Assembly (NCBI RefSeq): GCF_000003815.2
Contig: NW_023365716.1
Location: 222,410 to 286,409, forward strand
Direction: 5' to 3'
DNA length: 64,000 bases
DNA from: Branchiostoma floridae
Taxonomy: Eukaryota > Chordata > Leptocardii > Amphioxiformes > Branchiostomatidae
The notes below the pieces were generated by a model, which searched no databases, was not told the DNA's origin, and saw only the letters and a program-made list of their open reading frames with translations. The position numbers and the translations under genes were made by a program. Shown piece after piece: positions 46,001 to 54,739 of the stretch (position 1 is its first letter; the number at the start of each line of letters is the position of its first letter).

Positions 46001-49000
46001 TGCAGGTGTGTTGCCTAGTAAATAATTTTTTAAGAATGTGTACAGGTGTGTTACCTGGTAAGTAGTAGGCCGTGCCCCCATACGTGTTTGCCCCCATAGA
46101 GTGCACGTGTACCTAGTACAGGTGTGTTACCTGGTAAGATTTACAGGTGTGTTACCTGGTAAGGTGTACAGGTGTGTTACCTGGTAAGGTTTACAGGTGT
46201 GTTACCTGGTAAGGTGTACAGGTGTGTTACCTGGTAAGGTGTACAGGTGTGTTACCTGGTAAGGTGTACAGGTGTGTTACCTGGTAAGGTGTACAGGTGT
46301 GTTACCTGGTAAGGTGTACAGGTGTGTTACCTGGTAAGGTGTACAGGCGTGTTACCTGGTAAGGTGTACAGGTGTGTTACCTGGTAAGGTGTACAGGTGT
46401 GTTACCTGGTAAGGTGTACAGGTGTGTTACCTGGTAAGGTGTACAGGTGTGTTACCTGGTAAAGTGTACAGGCGTGTTACCTGGTAAGGTGTACAGGTGT
46501 GTTACCTGGTAAGGTGTACAGGTGTGTTACCTGGTAAAGTGTACAGGCGTGTTACCTGGTAAGGTGTACAGGTGTGTTACCTGGTAAGTAGTAGGCGGTG
46601 CAGCCACACCTGTCCTCCACGTGTTTGCCCCTACACTCGGCGGTGCAGCCCGGAAGCGTGTAGGTGTCAAAGTACGTCAGCTCCCGGTCCTGACACTCCC
46701 CCCACGGCGGGCCGTGGTTGTAGTACTGGGGAGGAAAAAAATTCAGAACACAAATCATAAAAAATCAGAACGCCAAATATGAATACTCAAGCGACTGGAT
46801 ATGATTTTGGAAACGGTCAGATGTTTCAGATAACATACGCTATCTTTTGTCAGTGAAAGATCTAGTTGGAGAACATTGTCACTGACGAAAGGTAATCGGT
46901 GTTCTGAAATGTCTGACCGTTTTCAAACTCATATCTGTGGACGCCGAGTTTGATGGCCTGTCCGTGGGCTTCCAGGCACACTAGTCGTGCTCCTTCAATT
47001 TTAAAGTGTAATATTTTCGAATCTCTATACATACGTACTTTTATATCTATTGTCCTGCCCGCAAAGCCCTACCTCTGTACGTTTGACTGTGTACGCCGGT
47101 TGGATGGCCAGCCCGTGGGTCTCCACCATGGGCGGTTCGCTCTGGTCGTGGATCTGTCACCTGCCATACTTTCGTAGCTCTATCTATGTATAAATACTTT
47201 TATATCTGTTACAAGACTCGGAAAGCCCTACCTCTGTCCGTTTGATGGGTACGAAGCTGTGTACTCCAGGTTGGATGGCCAGGCCGTGGGTCTCCACCAT
47301 GGGCGGTTCGCTCTGGTCGTGGATCTGTCACCTGCCATACTTTCGTAGCTCTATCTATGTATAAATACTTTTATATCTGTTACAAGACTCGGAAAGCCCT
47401 ACCTCTGTCCGTTTGATGGGTACGAAGCTGCAGCTGTGTACGCCAGGTTTGATGGCCAGGCCGTGGGTCTCCACTATGGGCGGTCTGGCACACTAGCACT
47501 GCCTCTGTCACCTGTCATACATTCGTAGCTCTATCTATCTATTTTCTACAACCCTGTCGCAGAAATCCCAACCTCTGTCCGTTTGACGGGTACGAAGCTG
47601 TGTACGCCAGGTTGGATTGCCAGTCCATAGGTCTCTGTCACCCTGGGCCTGGCCATACATTCTTAGCTCTCACGACCCCACACATACTACATAGATCTTT
47701 TACCCACCTCTGTCCGTTTGCTGGGTACGAAGCTGTGCACGCCGGGTTGGATGGCCAGGCCGTGGGTCTCTGTCACCCTGGCCATACTTTTACAGTTTTA
47801 GAGGATCAGTAGGTAAAGTAAAACCTACCTCTGTCCGTTTGACTGGCACGAAGCTGTGTACACCAGGTTGAATAGCCAGTCCGTGGGTCTCCACCATGGG
47901 CGGTTCGCTCTGGTCGTGCCTCTGTCACCTGTCATACTTCCGTAGCTCTATTTGTAAACCCTTTTATCCACTACCCTGCCCGTAAATCCCCACCTCTGTC
48001 CGTTTGATGGGTACGAAGCTGTGTACACCAGGTTGGATGGCCAGTCCGTGAGTCTCCACCATGGGCGGTTCGCTCTGGTCGTGGATCTGGAACGTCAGTC
48101 CCACGTCTGTGTGTCCGCCTGCAGCCATGGTCTCTGTGTAGGAGTCCTGACAGAGAGAGAGACATGTACATTATTATAAGCTACCTGTATGTAAAAGAAC
48201 GAGTAAGCAGTGCCCGTCAAACATGGTGGAAGACGAAACACATTTTATGTCAAACTGTTCTTTCTATGATCACGAAAGAAAGGAGCTGTTTGAAGAGGCC
48301 ACCAAATTCCATCCAAACTTCTTAACATTCACCGACAAAAAGAAAACAATTCTCCTTCTAACTTCACAAAACCCACACATAATAGAAAAGGTGGGATGCT
48401 TCGTCTTCCACTGTCTTCGAAAAAGGAGTCGAAGCCAATAGCCCAGGACCTAGAGTTAGCTTTTACTAGTTTTAGACTAGAGTAGACACATTTGATATTG
48501 TTTTTACCTTGTCTGAATTCATGTCACCTGCAATTAGCCCACGGGCAAGAATTTGCAATAAACTTTTACTATTATTAGAACCGGCAGATCATCATCATGA
48601 TCTTTCTCTGCCAGTACTGCAGCCAGGCGCAGGCCTTCTCATTATCTTGCAGGTCTCGGTTGGAGATGTCGGGGCCTGATACGCAGTCCCGTGTGATGTT
48701 ATTCATAGTTTGGACAGGATGGTCGACACTCAGCTGATCACGAGTTCATCCGTTTTAGTAGCTATAGGTTATCTCTGTTTCTACCTACTCCATTCCTAGC
48801 TCTGTTCAGGTCCAACTGGCCATTTCCTTCTTGGTAAGTGAGAACCACGAGGAAGGGACTCGGCCAAGCCCGGAATGGAAAGGTGACGTTTCCTCATTGT
48901 CCTCTCTATTAAATCTGCGGCAACTAAATTGTACTCTACTATTAATAATTCTTGGGAAAATCTTCTATGCTGCTTACCGCCATGACGTCAACAAGAACAC

Positions 49001-52000
49001 TGAATCCCGTTCTGCAGCCCGGAATGGTCTGGTCCAGCGGGTTGGCGGCGTCTGCGTTAAAGGTGTAACAGTTCCCGTACGCACTGAAGGAGTGGGTGTA
49101 ATTCTGTAGGGCAAAAAACAACATTACATGTGTAACAGTTGGTGTAATTATGTAGGGTAAGAACGAACGTTAAAGGTGTAAAAGTTCGTGTACTTCTGTA
49201 GGGGAAGAACCAACGTTAAATGTGTAGCAGTTTTCGTACGCACTGAAGGAGTGGGTGTAATTCTGTATTGTAGGGGAAGAACCAACGTTACAGGTATGTC
49301 ACAAGTACACAATATTGTTGTGGACACTTGGACCTGATATGGTTGACTAAAATAATAAATTTCAGATCATTTTCCACAGTTCGTAAGTGGATGAAAACTT
49401 GCACTGAAGTTACAGAAAGCGAGGACTAAAGAAAACTCACCATCTCAGTGCAGGGTCCGCCTCCGAACATGCAGAGGTACATCCGGGCAGGGGAGATGTC
49501 GAACCCCTTCATCCGTACGGCGTCAGCCATGTTCATGGACTGTAGCAAGGGATGAGAAGTGTTAGGTATTCATTGATATGCGTCACAAAACGTGTATATA
49601 GTAGAAGCCAGATAATTGCACAACGGATTATCGCACACTTCTGTCAATTGCACAAAATTTCAAACCGATGCCGTCCAGCTTAATGCTGCTTCTACAATTG
49701 TATTTTTTCCTTCGTCAAGAGGGTTATATTTTTGATAGCGTTTGTATGTGTATTTGCATGTGTGTGCCACCATAATTCAACAGCGTTGATGGATTGCCTT
49801 GATATTCGGTATGTGTTTTAAGATTTGGGTAAGATTTGCTAGGTTTAGGGTTGGGGAGGCATGCTAGCTATATTGTGTGACGTACCGTTGCGTTAGCCAC
49901 TGTTCCACTGGCAGTCATGTTTATACTGTTGAAGGTGGGCCCCAGAGTGTGGTGTGGACAGGGATAGGGGTAGGGGTACAGTTAGGGTCAGGGTTATGGT
50001 TATGGTTAAACTTAGGGCTCTAGAGGCATGTTATTGTGTGACTTGACCGTTGCGTTAGCGACAGTACCGCTGTGTTGACTGTGCTAAAGATGGGACCCAG
50101 TAAGGGTTAGGGTTGGGGTTGGGGTTGGGGTTAAAGTTCTAGAGACATGCTATTTGTGTAACGTACCGTTGCGTTAGCCACAGTACCGCTGGTAGTTCTG
50201 TTTATACTGCTGAATGTGGGTACCAAGAATGCCTGTAGGGTGGGCACGTCCATGGCGGTACCGTACAGTAGCGTCAGGGTTAAGGTTAGGGTTAGGATAA
50301 GGGTTAGTGTCAGCATTATAGAGGCATGTTATTGTGTGACTTACCGTTGCGTTAGCCACAGAACCACTGGTAGTTCTGTTGATTGTGTTGAAGGTTGGCC
50401 CCAGGAAGGCCTGTAAAGTGGGCACGTCCATGGCGGTACCGTACAGCAGGGTTAGAGTTAAAGGTTATTAGGGTTAGGGGTACAGTTAGGGTTAGGGTTC
50501 TAGAGGCATGTTACAGTGTAACGTACCGTTGCGTTTGCGACTGTACCGCTGGTAGTTCTGTTTATACTGCTGAACGTGGGTCCCAGAAACGCCTGCAGGG
50601 TCGGCACGTCCATGGCGGTACCGTACAGCAGGGTTCGGGTAAAAGGTTGGGGTTACAGTTAGGGTTAAGGTTCTATTGTGTGACTTACCGTTGCGTTAGC
50701 CACAGTTCCACTGGTTGTCCAGCTGATACTGCTTAAGGTTGGACCCAGAAAAGCTTCCAGAGTGGGCACGTCCATGGCGGTACCGTACAGCAGGGTTAGG
50801 GTAAGGGGTACAGTTAGAGTTAGGCTGAAGGTTAGAGTTTTAATAGCCGTAGAGACATGTTATTGTTTGAGTGTGACGTACCGTTGCGTTAGCTACAGTC
50901 CCGCTGGTAGTCCTGTTGATCGTGTTGAAGGTTGGCCCCAGGAAGGCCTGCAGAGTGGGCACGTCCATGGCGGTACCGTACAGCAGCGTTGACAGGATTG
51001 ACCACTCTTCCCACGTCAGCTTGTGAGAGTCAATCCTGTAAAAAAGTAACGTTAAAAGTAATCATATAGCGGAACGATGCTAAGCTTTTTTTCCAACACA
51101 ATGGTGAATTTCCCATCTTGAGATTTGGTCAAAGTCTGGACTTTTGTGGGTGAGTGAATTTTTTTCTATGTTGGAAATCACAGTTGAACTTTCTCTGTAG
51201 ATCTGTGCATGTAATCTGTATTTGTTTTGTTCTGTCAGCTCTTAATTGTCTCCCTCGTTACCTCAATCAAAATGTTCCAAATGGTTCCACTGTGTGATGT
51301 ATGCATGTTCGATGGCATCCAACATCAGTATTGCTGCCTGGGATGCTCTCTATATCGTCTTATTGCAATGTCAATAAAGTGAAAGCCAGTTAATTGCATG
51401 CCGAATTACCGCAAACTTCTGTTAATTGCAAGGAGTCCCAAAATCCAAAACCAGCTGGATGACTTTGCATTGTTGCACGCTTTTCTGAGGACGCCATNNN
51501 NNNNNNNNNNNNNNNNNNNNNNNNNNNNNNNNNNNNNNNNNNNNNNNNNNNNNNNNNNNNNNNNNNNNNNNNNNNNNNNNNNNNNNNNNNNNNNNNNTTG
51601 TAGTTACAGATAGTGACTGCCGGAAACGTCATCTTGTCTGTGAAGGCCATTTTGACGTCAGTGATGGTGTCATAACTGAAGTACGTCCGGGCCCTACCAT
51701 TGGGGAAGATAGGGGTGCAACTTAGCAACGGTTACTATGAGTTACACATGACGTCATGGCCAATACGCTGGTTGGAGGAACTTCAAGAGTCAGTCTTTAC
51801 ATTTGCATGGGTTATAGTGTCACGTGACTGTAGCTACTTGTACGAGTTCAAATTTACCAGGCAAATACTTGTTTTAACCAAACAGCATAAAGAAAAATTC
51901 AAACAATTTTCACATCATGAATTTCTACGCATCTTAAACACACCGACATGGTGGGTACTAGACTACATGTACGTCACTGTCACGTCAGGGCAAACACCAT

Positions 52001-52658
52001 ATAAGGTAGCGTACATCTCTACGGCCATGTAGATGAAGCCTGCGTATGCTCCGAGCATCGCCATGATCCATACTGCACGGATGACGGGGTTCGGGTGGTG
52101 AATCTGAGCACGAAGGTAGGTTGGAAGCGAAACGACATTACACATGGAAACGGCTTTTACCAAGCTTTTACCATGTAGCTAGGTGAATTTAGTCACATGT
52201 ATAGGGGAACGACTTTGGCATGTAGCGAGACGACTTTAGTCACATAGGGAAACGGCTTTTGCCATGTAGCGCAGCGACTTAAGTCACATATACAGGGTAA
52301 TGTCTTTTGTCATTTAGCGAAGTAACTTAAGTCACATGTATAGGGAAACGACCGTCATTTAGCAATACCACGTGTTATGTAGCGAAACGACTTCTTCCAT
52401 GCATGTATATGATTATATATATATATAGAGAGAGAGAGGGAGAGAGAGAGATAAATGAATATACATGCGCCAAATTAAAACGATATCTGTGATTTAGCGA
52501 CATGACATCCGTCATGTAGCGAAACGACTTCTGTCATGTGGCGAAGCACCAACACAGCTCGAGATCCGTGCTCCTAGACTTACCCTGTTGAAGCCATGCA
52601 GACTCGTGTTGTCTATAAACTCCCGCTCAGGAGTCTTCTCATCTGCCGGAAGCATCAT
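43020..52658 (-). CDS. ASIC-like DEG/ENaC channel subunit, 12 exons
   Basis: Exons in gene order: e1 52658-52584 (SLHG: the conserved His-Gly gating motif), e2 from 52103 (TM1), e3 from 51693 into the gap (YFSYDTITDV, FPAVTICNY), e4 51035-50882, e5 49539-49441, e6 49103-48978 (YGNCYTFN), e7 48146-47994 (IHDQSEPP), e8 46725-46581 (cysteine-rich), e9 45787-45731, e10 44862-44712, e11 44140-44049, e12 43219-43020 (MGLFIGAS pore with the GAS filter, TM2, basic tail, stop). From e4 on, every junction is GT-AG and every phase agrees. The order of conserved blocks follows vertebrate ASICs exactly. The e2/e3 junction is unresolved (the only phase-compatible donor I see gives a longer link), and e3's end lies in the gap. 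A proton- or ligand-gated sodium channel is expected; the gating stimulus cannot be told from sequence. Confidence 0.9.
43575..43650 (+). repeat. dispersed stem-loop motif (CTGANGA...GAAACG)
   Basis: TCACTGACGAAGGA, a short loop, then TCCGAAACGTCTGACCG. GACG pairs with CGTC and GGA with TCC around an AA/GAAA internal loop. Related copies: plus 46885-46925, and minus strand near 2165-2200, 3045-3080 and 45205-45240. Confidence 0.5.
43731..43938. mobile_element. short TIR element (TACTGTAAATGC family), copy 2, reversed
   Basis: Starts TACTGTGAGCGCATTTAA and ends CTGTATTTACAG. The interior is the reverse complement of the 57848 copy (GGGGATTTAATTTTACGGTA, then GTGGTTTTAAG). Lies in the intron before the last ASIC exon. 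Confidence 0.6.
44280..44440. repeat. (GTGA)n microsatellite with satellites
   Basis: About 13 GTGA units followed by degenerate GAGT/GAAT repeats. Further GTGAGTGA runs at 44500-44550 and 44655-44690 separate the e10 copies. Confidence 0.9.
44440..44652 (-). repeat. partial copies of exon 10 3' end with splice donor
   Basis: Copy 1 (44652-44571) repeats the last 26 codons of e10 with three synonymous changes and one Met-to-Leu, then the same AC|GTAAGG donor. An internal acceptor (CTTGTACAG|C) would allow a 33-nt in-frame exon (MYNLSKGYLT). Copy 2 (about 44490-44441) keeps only YTLSKGYLT and the donor. Both lie downstream of the full exon. Confidence 0.8.
44999..45166. repeat. 26-bp inverted repeat
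   Basis: AGAGTCTTTATTCTTGAAAT continuing AGTT at 44999 is matched by the reverse complement ending at about 45163 (AACTATTTCAAGAATAAAGA then CTCT). Lies in the ASIC intron between e9 and e10; probably a small TIR element. Confidence 0.6.
45890..46580 (-). repeat. 25-bp minisatellite of the exon 8 splice donor, about 25 units
   Basis: The unit on the plus strand is GTGTACAGGTGTGTTACCTG followed by GTAAG. On the minus strand each unit reads TTACCAG|GTAACACACCTG, exactly the 3' end of e8 with its donor. Near-perfect units fill about 46115-46580. Diverged units run to 45890. A larger e8 fragment (CTACTTACCAG plus about 50 bp upstream) is embedded at 46051-46110. The unit is not a multiple of three, so it multiplies donors but not coding frame. 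Confidence 0.9.
47073..47153 (-). CDS. candidate cassette exon, exon 7 copy (81 nt)
   Basis: The boundaries are GGTGACAG| and GAG|GTAGGG, phase 0/0, 27 codons. The frame is kept despite two indels that change the end (AIQPAYTVKRTE). Confidence 0.35.
47232..47324 (-). CDS. candidate cassette exon, exon 7 copy (93 nt), identical protein
   Basis: The boundaries are GGTGACAG| and GAG|GTAGGG, phase 0/0, 31 codons. The encoded residues (IHDQSEPPMVETHGLAIQPG, then VHSFVPIKRTE) are identical to e7, with three synonymous changes and no replacements. This is the best candidate for a functional extra exon, or else the most recent copy. Confidence 0.45.
47829..47921 (-). CDS. candidate cassette exon, exon 7 copy (93 nt)
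   Basis: The boundaries are GGTGACAG| and GAG|GTAGGT, phase 0/0, 31 codons: R-HDQSEPPMVETHGLAIQPG and then VHSFVPVKRTE. Compared with e7 it has two or three replacements and five synonymous differences. Inclusion after e7 would duplicate part of the channel's beta-ball region in frame. Expression is not known. Confidence 0.4.
48185..48580 (+). mobile_element. LINE 3' end fragment, copy 1
   Basis: 48223-48441 encodes the C-terminal zinc-knuckle-like tail of a non-LTR retrotransposon ORF2 (MVEDETHFMSNCSFYDHERK, then TSQNPHIIEKVG, then HCLRKRSR). It is followed by a 3' UTR ending CAATTAGCCCACGGG, AATTTGCAATAAA, ATTATTAGA. The same end is found at 58255-58525. It is inserted in the ASIC intron between e6 and e7, antisense to the gene. 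Confidence 0.65.
48590..48756 (-). CDS. unidentified exon-like ORF inside the ASIC intron
   Basis: After GTGATCAG the minus strand is open for about 55 codons (LSVDHPVQTMNNITRDC, then VSGPDISNRDLQDNEK, then ACAWLQYWQRK) before stops. It has Cys residues, a sequon and good codon composition. e6 and e7 already join perfectly in phase 0 without it. It may be an alternative exon, a foreign gene fragment, or part of the adjoining element. Not recognised. Confidence 0.3.
49125..49300 (-). repeat. partial copies of exon 6 5' end with splice acceptor
   Basis: Upstream of e6 (in gene direction), the acceptor CCCTACAG and the exon start are repeated at about 49270, 49195 and 49155. The 49270 copy keeps NYTHSFSAY-NCYTFN; the others are shorter. 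Here the acceptor side is copied, the reverse of the other arrays. Confidence 0.75.
49601..49695. mobile_element. short TIR element (GTAGAAGC ends)
   Basis: GTAGAAGCCAGATAATTGCA at one end and TAATGCTGCTTCTAC at the other. Related sequence at 51378-51497 (GAAAGCCAGTTAATTGCA, cut by the gap) and 45500-45560. Confidence 0.5.
49878..50796 (-). repeat. array of six partial exon 4 copies with TTAGGG-like spacers
   Basis: Partial copies end at donors near 49886, 50045, 50167, 50344, 50527 and 50691. The four largest start at the same codon of e4 (CTGTACGGTACCGCCATGGA) and stay open to the donor; two are truncated. Spacing is about 165-195 bp. Spacers are degenerate GGTTAGG repeats. A CTGCAG or TTACAG inside the copies could act as a phase-0 acceptor, giving 21-codon in-frame exons. 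No AG directly precedes the copied segment. Confidence 0.85.
51498..51597. other. assembly gap (100 N) at the end of ASIC exon 3
   Basis: One hundred N. The exon 3 coding frame (FPAVTICNY) runs into it, so its donor and part of the intron are missing. Confidence 0.99.
52130..52545. repeat. diverged about 45-bp minisatellite in ASIC intron 1
   Basis: Recurrent CATGTAGCGAAACGACTT, GTCACAT and TATAGGGAAACG blocks, about 8 units, with a TA/GA microsatellite at 52410-52455. No match to exon 1 seen. Confidence 0.7.
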
Positions 52659-52669
52659 GGAAAGCGCCT

Positions 52670-53446
52670 ACAAGGGTGGAAAATGAGGTATTCTTTATGA
52701 ATTTTAAAAGACTAGTACTAGTCACACACAACTCTTATCTCATTTATGCCCTAGTCTAACTATTTGACAGTTGGGCTAGCACAGAATATCTGTCAACCAG
52801 TTTTATGCTTTTCTGTTTTTCTTAGTATTTCACTGTCGTCCTGTATAATTATCCATTCTCTTATATTATCATCCCAGTGAGTGATTCAACCTATATGCAA
52901 CATGGTAGTAGATGATAATACATAGGAGACAAAGTTAACATGAATGGTTTGTGTCAGAAAGAATACATTATGTTATTTGTCCGCGCTTATAAAGGGTCAT
53001 GTTAAGAACTTAAGTCGCTTAGACTTAGAGAAAGGAAGAAAAGAAGTCAGTAACAGGAGACGCCCCAGTCCGTCGCCAAGGCAACGTCACCTGACGTCAG
53101 GCCCGGTGACAGTTCTGGGACAGAGTTACCAAGTGTGCTGAAAGCCAACACCGGTGACGTCACACACAAAAGGTGCCGCTTACAGCCAGGTATTCTTAAG
53201 TGTGCCGTGATATGGTCTAGTGGGTTACAATACTGCCTTCTTAGCCTTCTAAGCAGGCTCTACTAGTCTGGCTTATAGGGGGCTTTTAATGTTGTTTTTT
53301 CTGATGGCTTGTGATTTATTATTGTACGGAGGAGCCCCACCAGAGGCAAAATACATTTAGAACGGATTTGTCATCAATAACACACATCATAACCCCTAAA
53401 GACTGTGTCGAGGTATTCTTGAGAAAGTATCGATAACACCGCTTTT
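52670..53446. other. 5' flank of ASIC-like gene; no other gene seen
   Basis: TTCCACCCTTGTAG just upstream of the ATG (52669-52683, minus strand) looks like an acceptor, so an upstream exon is likely. I could not identify it or the promoter. 53065-53165 has several TGACGT (CRE-like) sites. Confidence 0.3.
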
Positions 53447-53686
53447 TTTAAGCCTGCGTCACAAGTCAAGCGAACGCCGGCCGAATTTGCAGATCGGCTG
53501 GAGCTCGCCGAATTTTAAAATCGTCCAAGCGACAACCATATTTTTCGCTGAAATTCCACCCCGTCACAAATTTTACTCGGTTCGGTGTGTCATTCCGGAA
53601 AGTTTAAGTTGTTGTCTTTCTTGCCTTTTTGGTACACAGTTGACACGGGGAGGTTCGAATCTCAACAAATGTGACGGGGGCTTAAA
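53447..53686. mobile_element. short TIR element, 240 bp
   Basis: TTTAAGCCTGCGTCACA and TGTGACGGGGGCTTAAA are inverted repeats with two mismatches. The interior is non-coding. The CCCGTCACA core resembles the ends of the 54504 element. Confidence 0.65.
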
Positions 53687-53689
53687 CAA

Positions 53690-54500
53690 TGTGGCGGAAG
53701 TGGGGTATAGAGCAGGACTATGATAGTTGACGTTACTCCATGCGGTGGTGTGCGATACAGATACAGTTTCGCTACGACTAGTGACTGTCTAGTATATTGT
53801 ATAGTCAAGCGATTCATGTACAGCTACGAAGATTAGTTACGTGCATTGTACTTGTTCAGCGAAACGTGCATTGGATAAGATAAGTGTAAAATCGTCTCAC
53901 TGATGATACCACCGCCATGATCGCCTCATTATTGAACTGCCACAATATAAAATATTTTAAAAAACTGACTCCACCCAGCTTCAGGTGCATTTGGTTGGCT
54001 TGCTTTGTCAGATGTAATGTTTTAGGTGTGCTGGGGATTGACTTATTGTGTAATTTTTTTATTCGAATCTAAGCTTCGAGGAAGTTTATTAGACTGGGTG
54101 ACTAGTAGCGTCAGTCCAGAGATTAATCTCAGCCCCTTTACTAACTCAGTCCAATGCATGACTTATGTCCTGTCACCAAAAAGTTTGATTTTCAAAACAA
54201 ATCCTGGACTGTATTTAGAATATCCTAAAATATCGCGAACTTGTCTCATCATGTGCATCGTTTCGCCTCCGAAGTGGCGCTACATGTCCTTTTCCGTAGT
54301 GTGTTATGAGCTTGATTCCACGTATCATTTACAATGCGGTTCAGATTTTACGTAGAGCGTAATCGATGCTTTCTAAATACTATGTTGCTGGCACCTAAAT
54401 TAAGTGTAAATTAAAGCGAGCTTACCGATATTTACGTAATTTAAGATATAAATTGAGTTTACTAAACTTACGGTACTACAAGCAAATAAACATAGACTCT
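53690..54500. other. no gene seen
   Basis: AT-rich. The ORF at 54026-54355 has no domain. Confidence 0.3.
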
Positions 54501-54503
54501 TTA

Positions 54504-54735
54504 TACCCCTGTCACGTTATCCACGAGTTTCGGGTGTATCGATGGAAGATCGGCCATATTTAAGATCGTCAGAGGGTTGCGCGTATTTTTCACATGAAAA
54601 CCGTCCCTGTCACATATAAGCCATACTTTGTACCTTGTGCAATTGTTGTGCAATAAAGTTTTTATTATAAGCGAGGCTTGGGCGATTGTCGCAGCATCGT
54701 CGTCTGATAGATTTTCGCCAAATGTGACAGGGGTA
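54504..54735. mobile_element. TIR element (TACCCCTGTCAC), intact 232-bp copy
   Basis: Ends TACCCCTGTCAC / GTGACAGGGGTA bordered by TA. Contains CGATGGAAGATCGGCCATAT and TGCAATAAAG. It is the empty-site reference for the copy at 59158-60553. Confidence 0.85.
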
Positions 54736-54739
54736 TTAC

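Larger units (their letters stand above)
46930..47925 (-). repeat. array of partial exon 7 copies
   Basis: Seven copies of the e7 3' part with donor, ending (low-coordinate end) at about 46935, 47073, 47232, 47404, 47575, 47708 and 47829. They are separated by a shared spacer (CTCTATCTATGTATAAATAC and similar). Most start at the same point, GTGACAG followed by the codons after e7's internal CAG. The three with clean phase-0 acceptors and open frames are listed separately. The copy near 47404-47500 has a stop and a 6-nt in-frame insertion; the two near 47575 and 47708 keep only about 20 codons; the first is degenerate. Confidence 0.85.

Noticed and set aside
45890-46580. CRISPR-like array
   Set aside because: Units are contiguous with no unique spacers, and each contains the exon 8 donor. 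It is a minisatellite in a eukaryotic intron.
50174-50992. Plus- and minus-strand ORFs rich in VRVRVKV or LTLTLIL
   Set aside because: Translations of the GGTTAG spacers and exon copies; the exon 4 copies explain the conserved parts.
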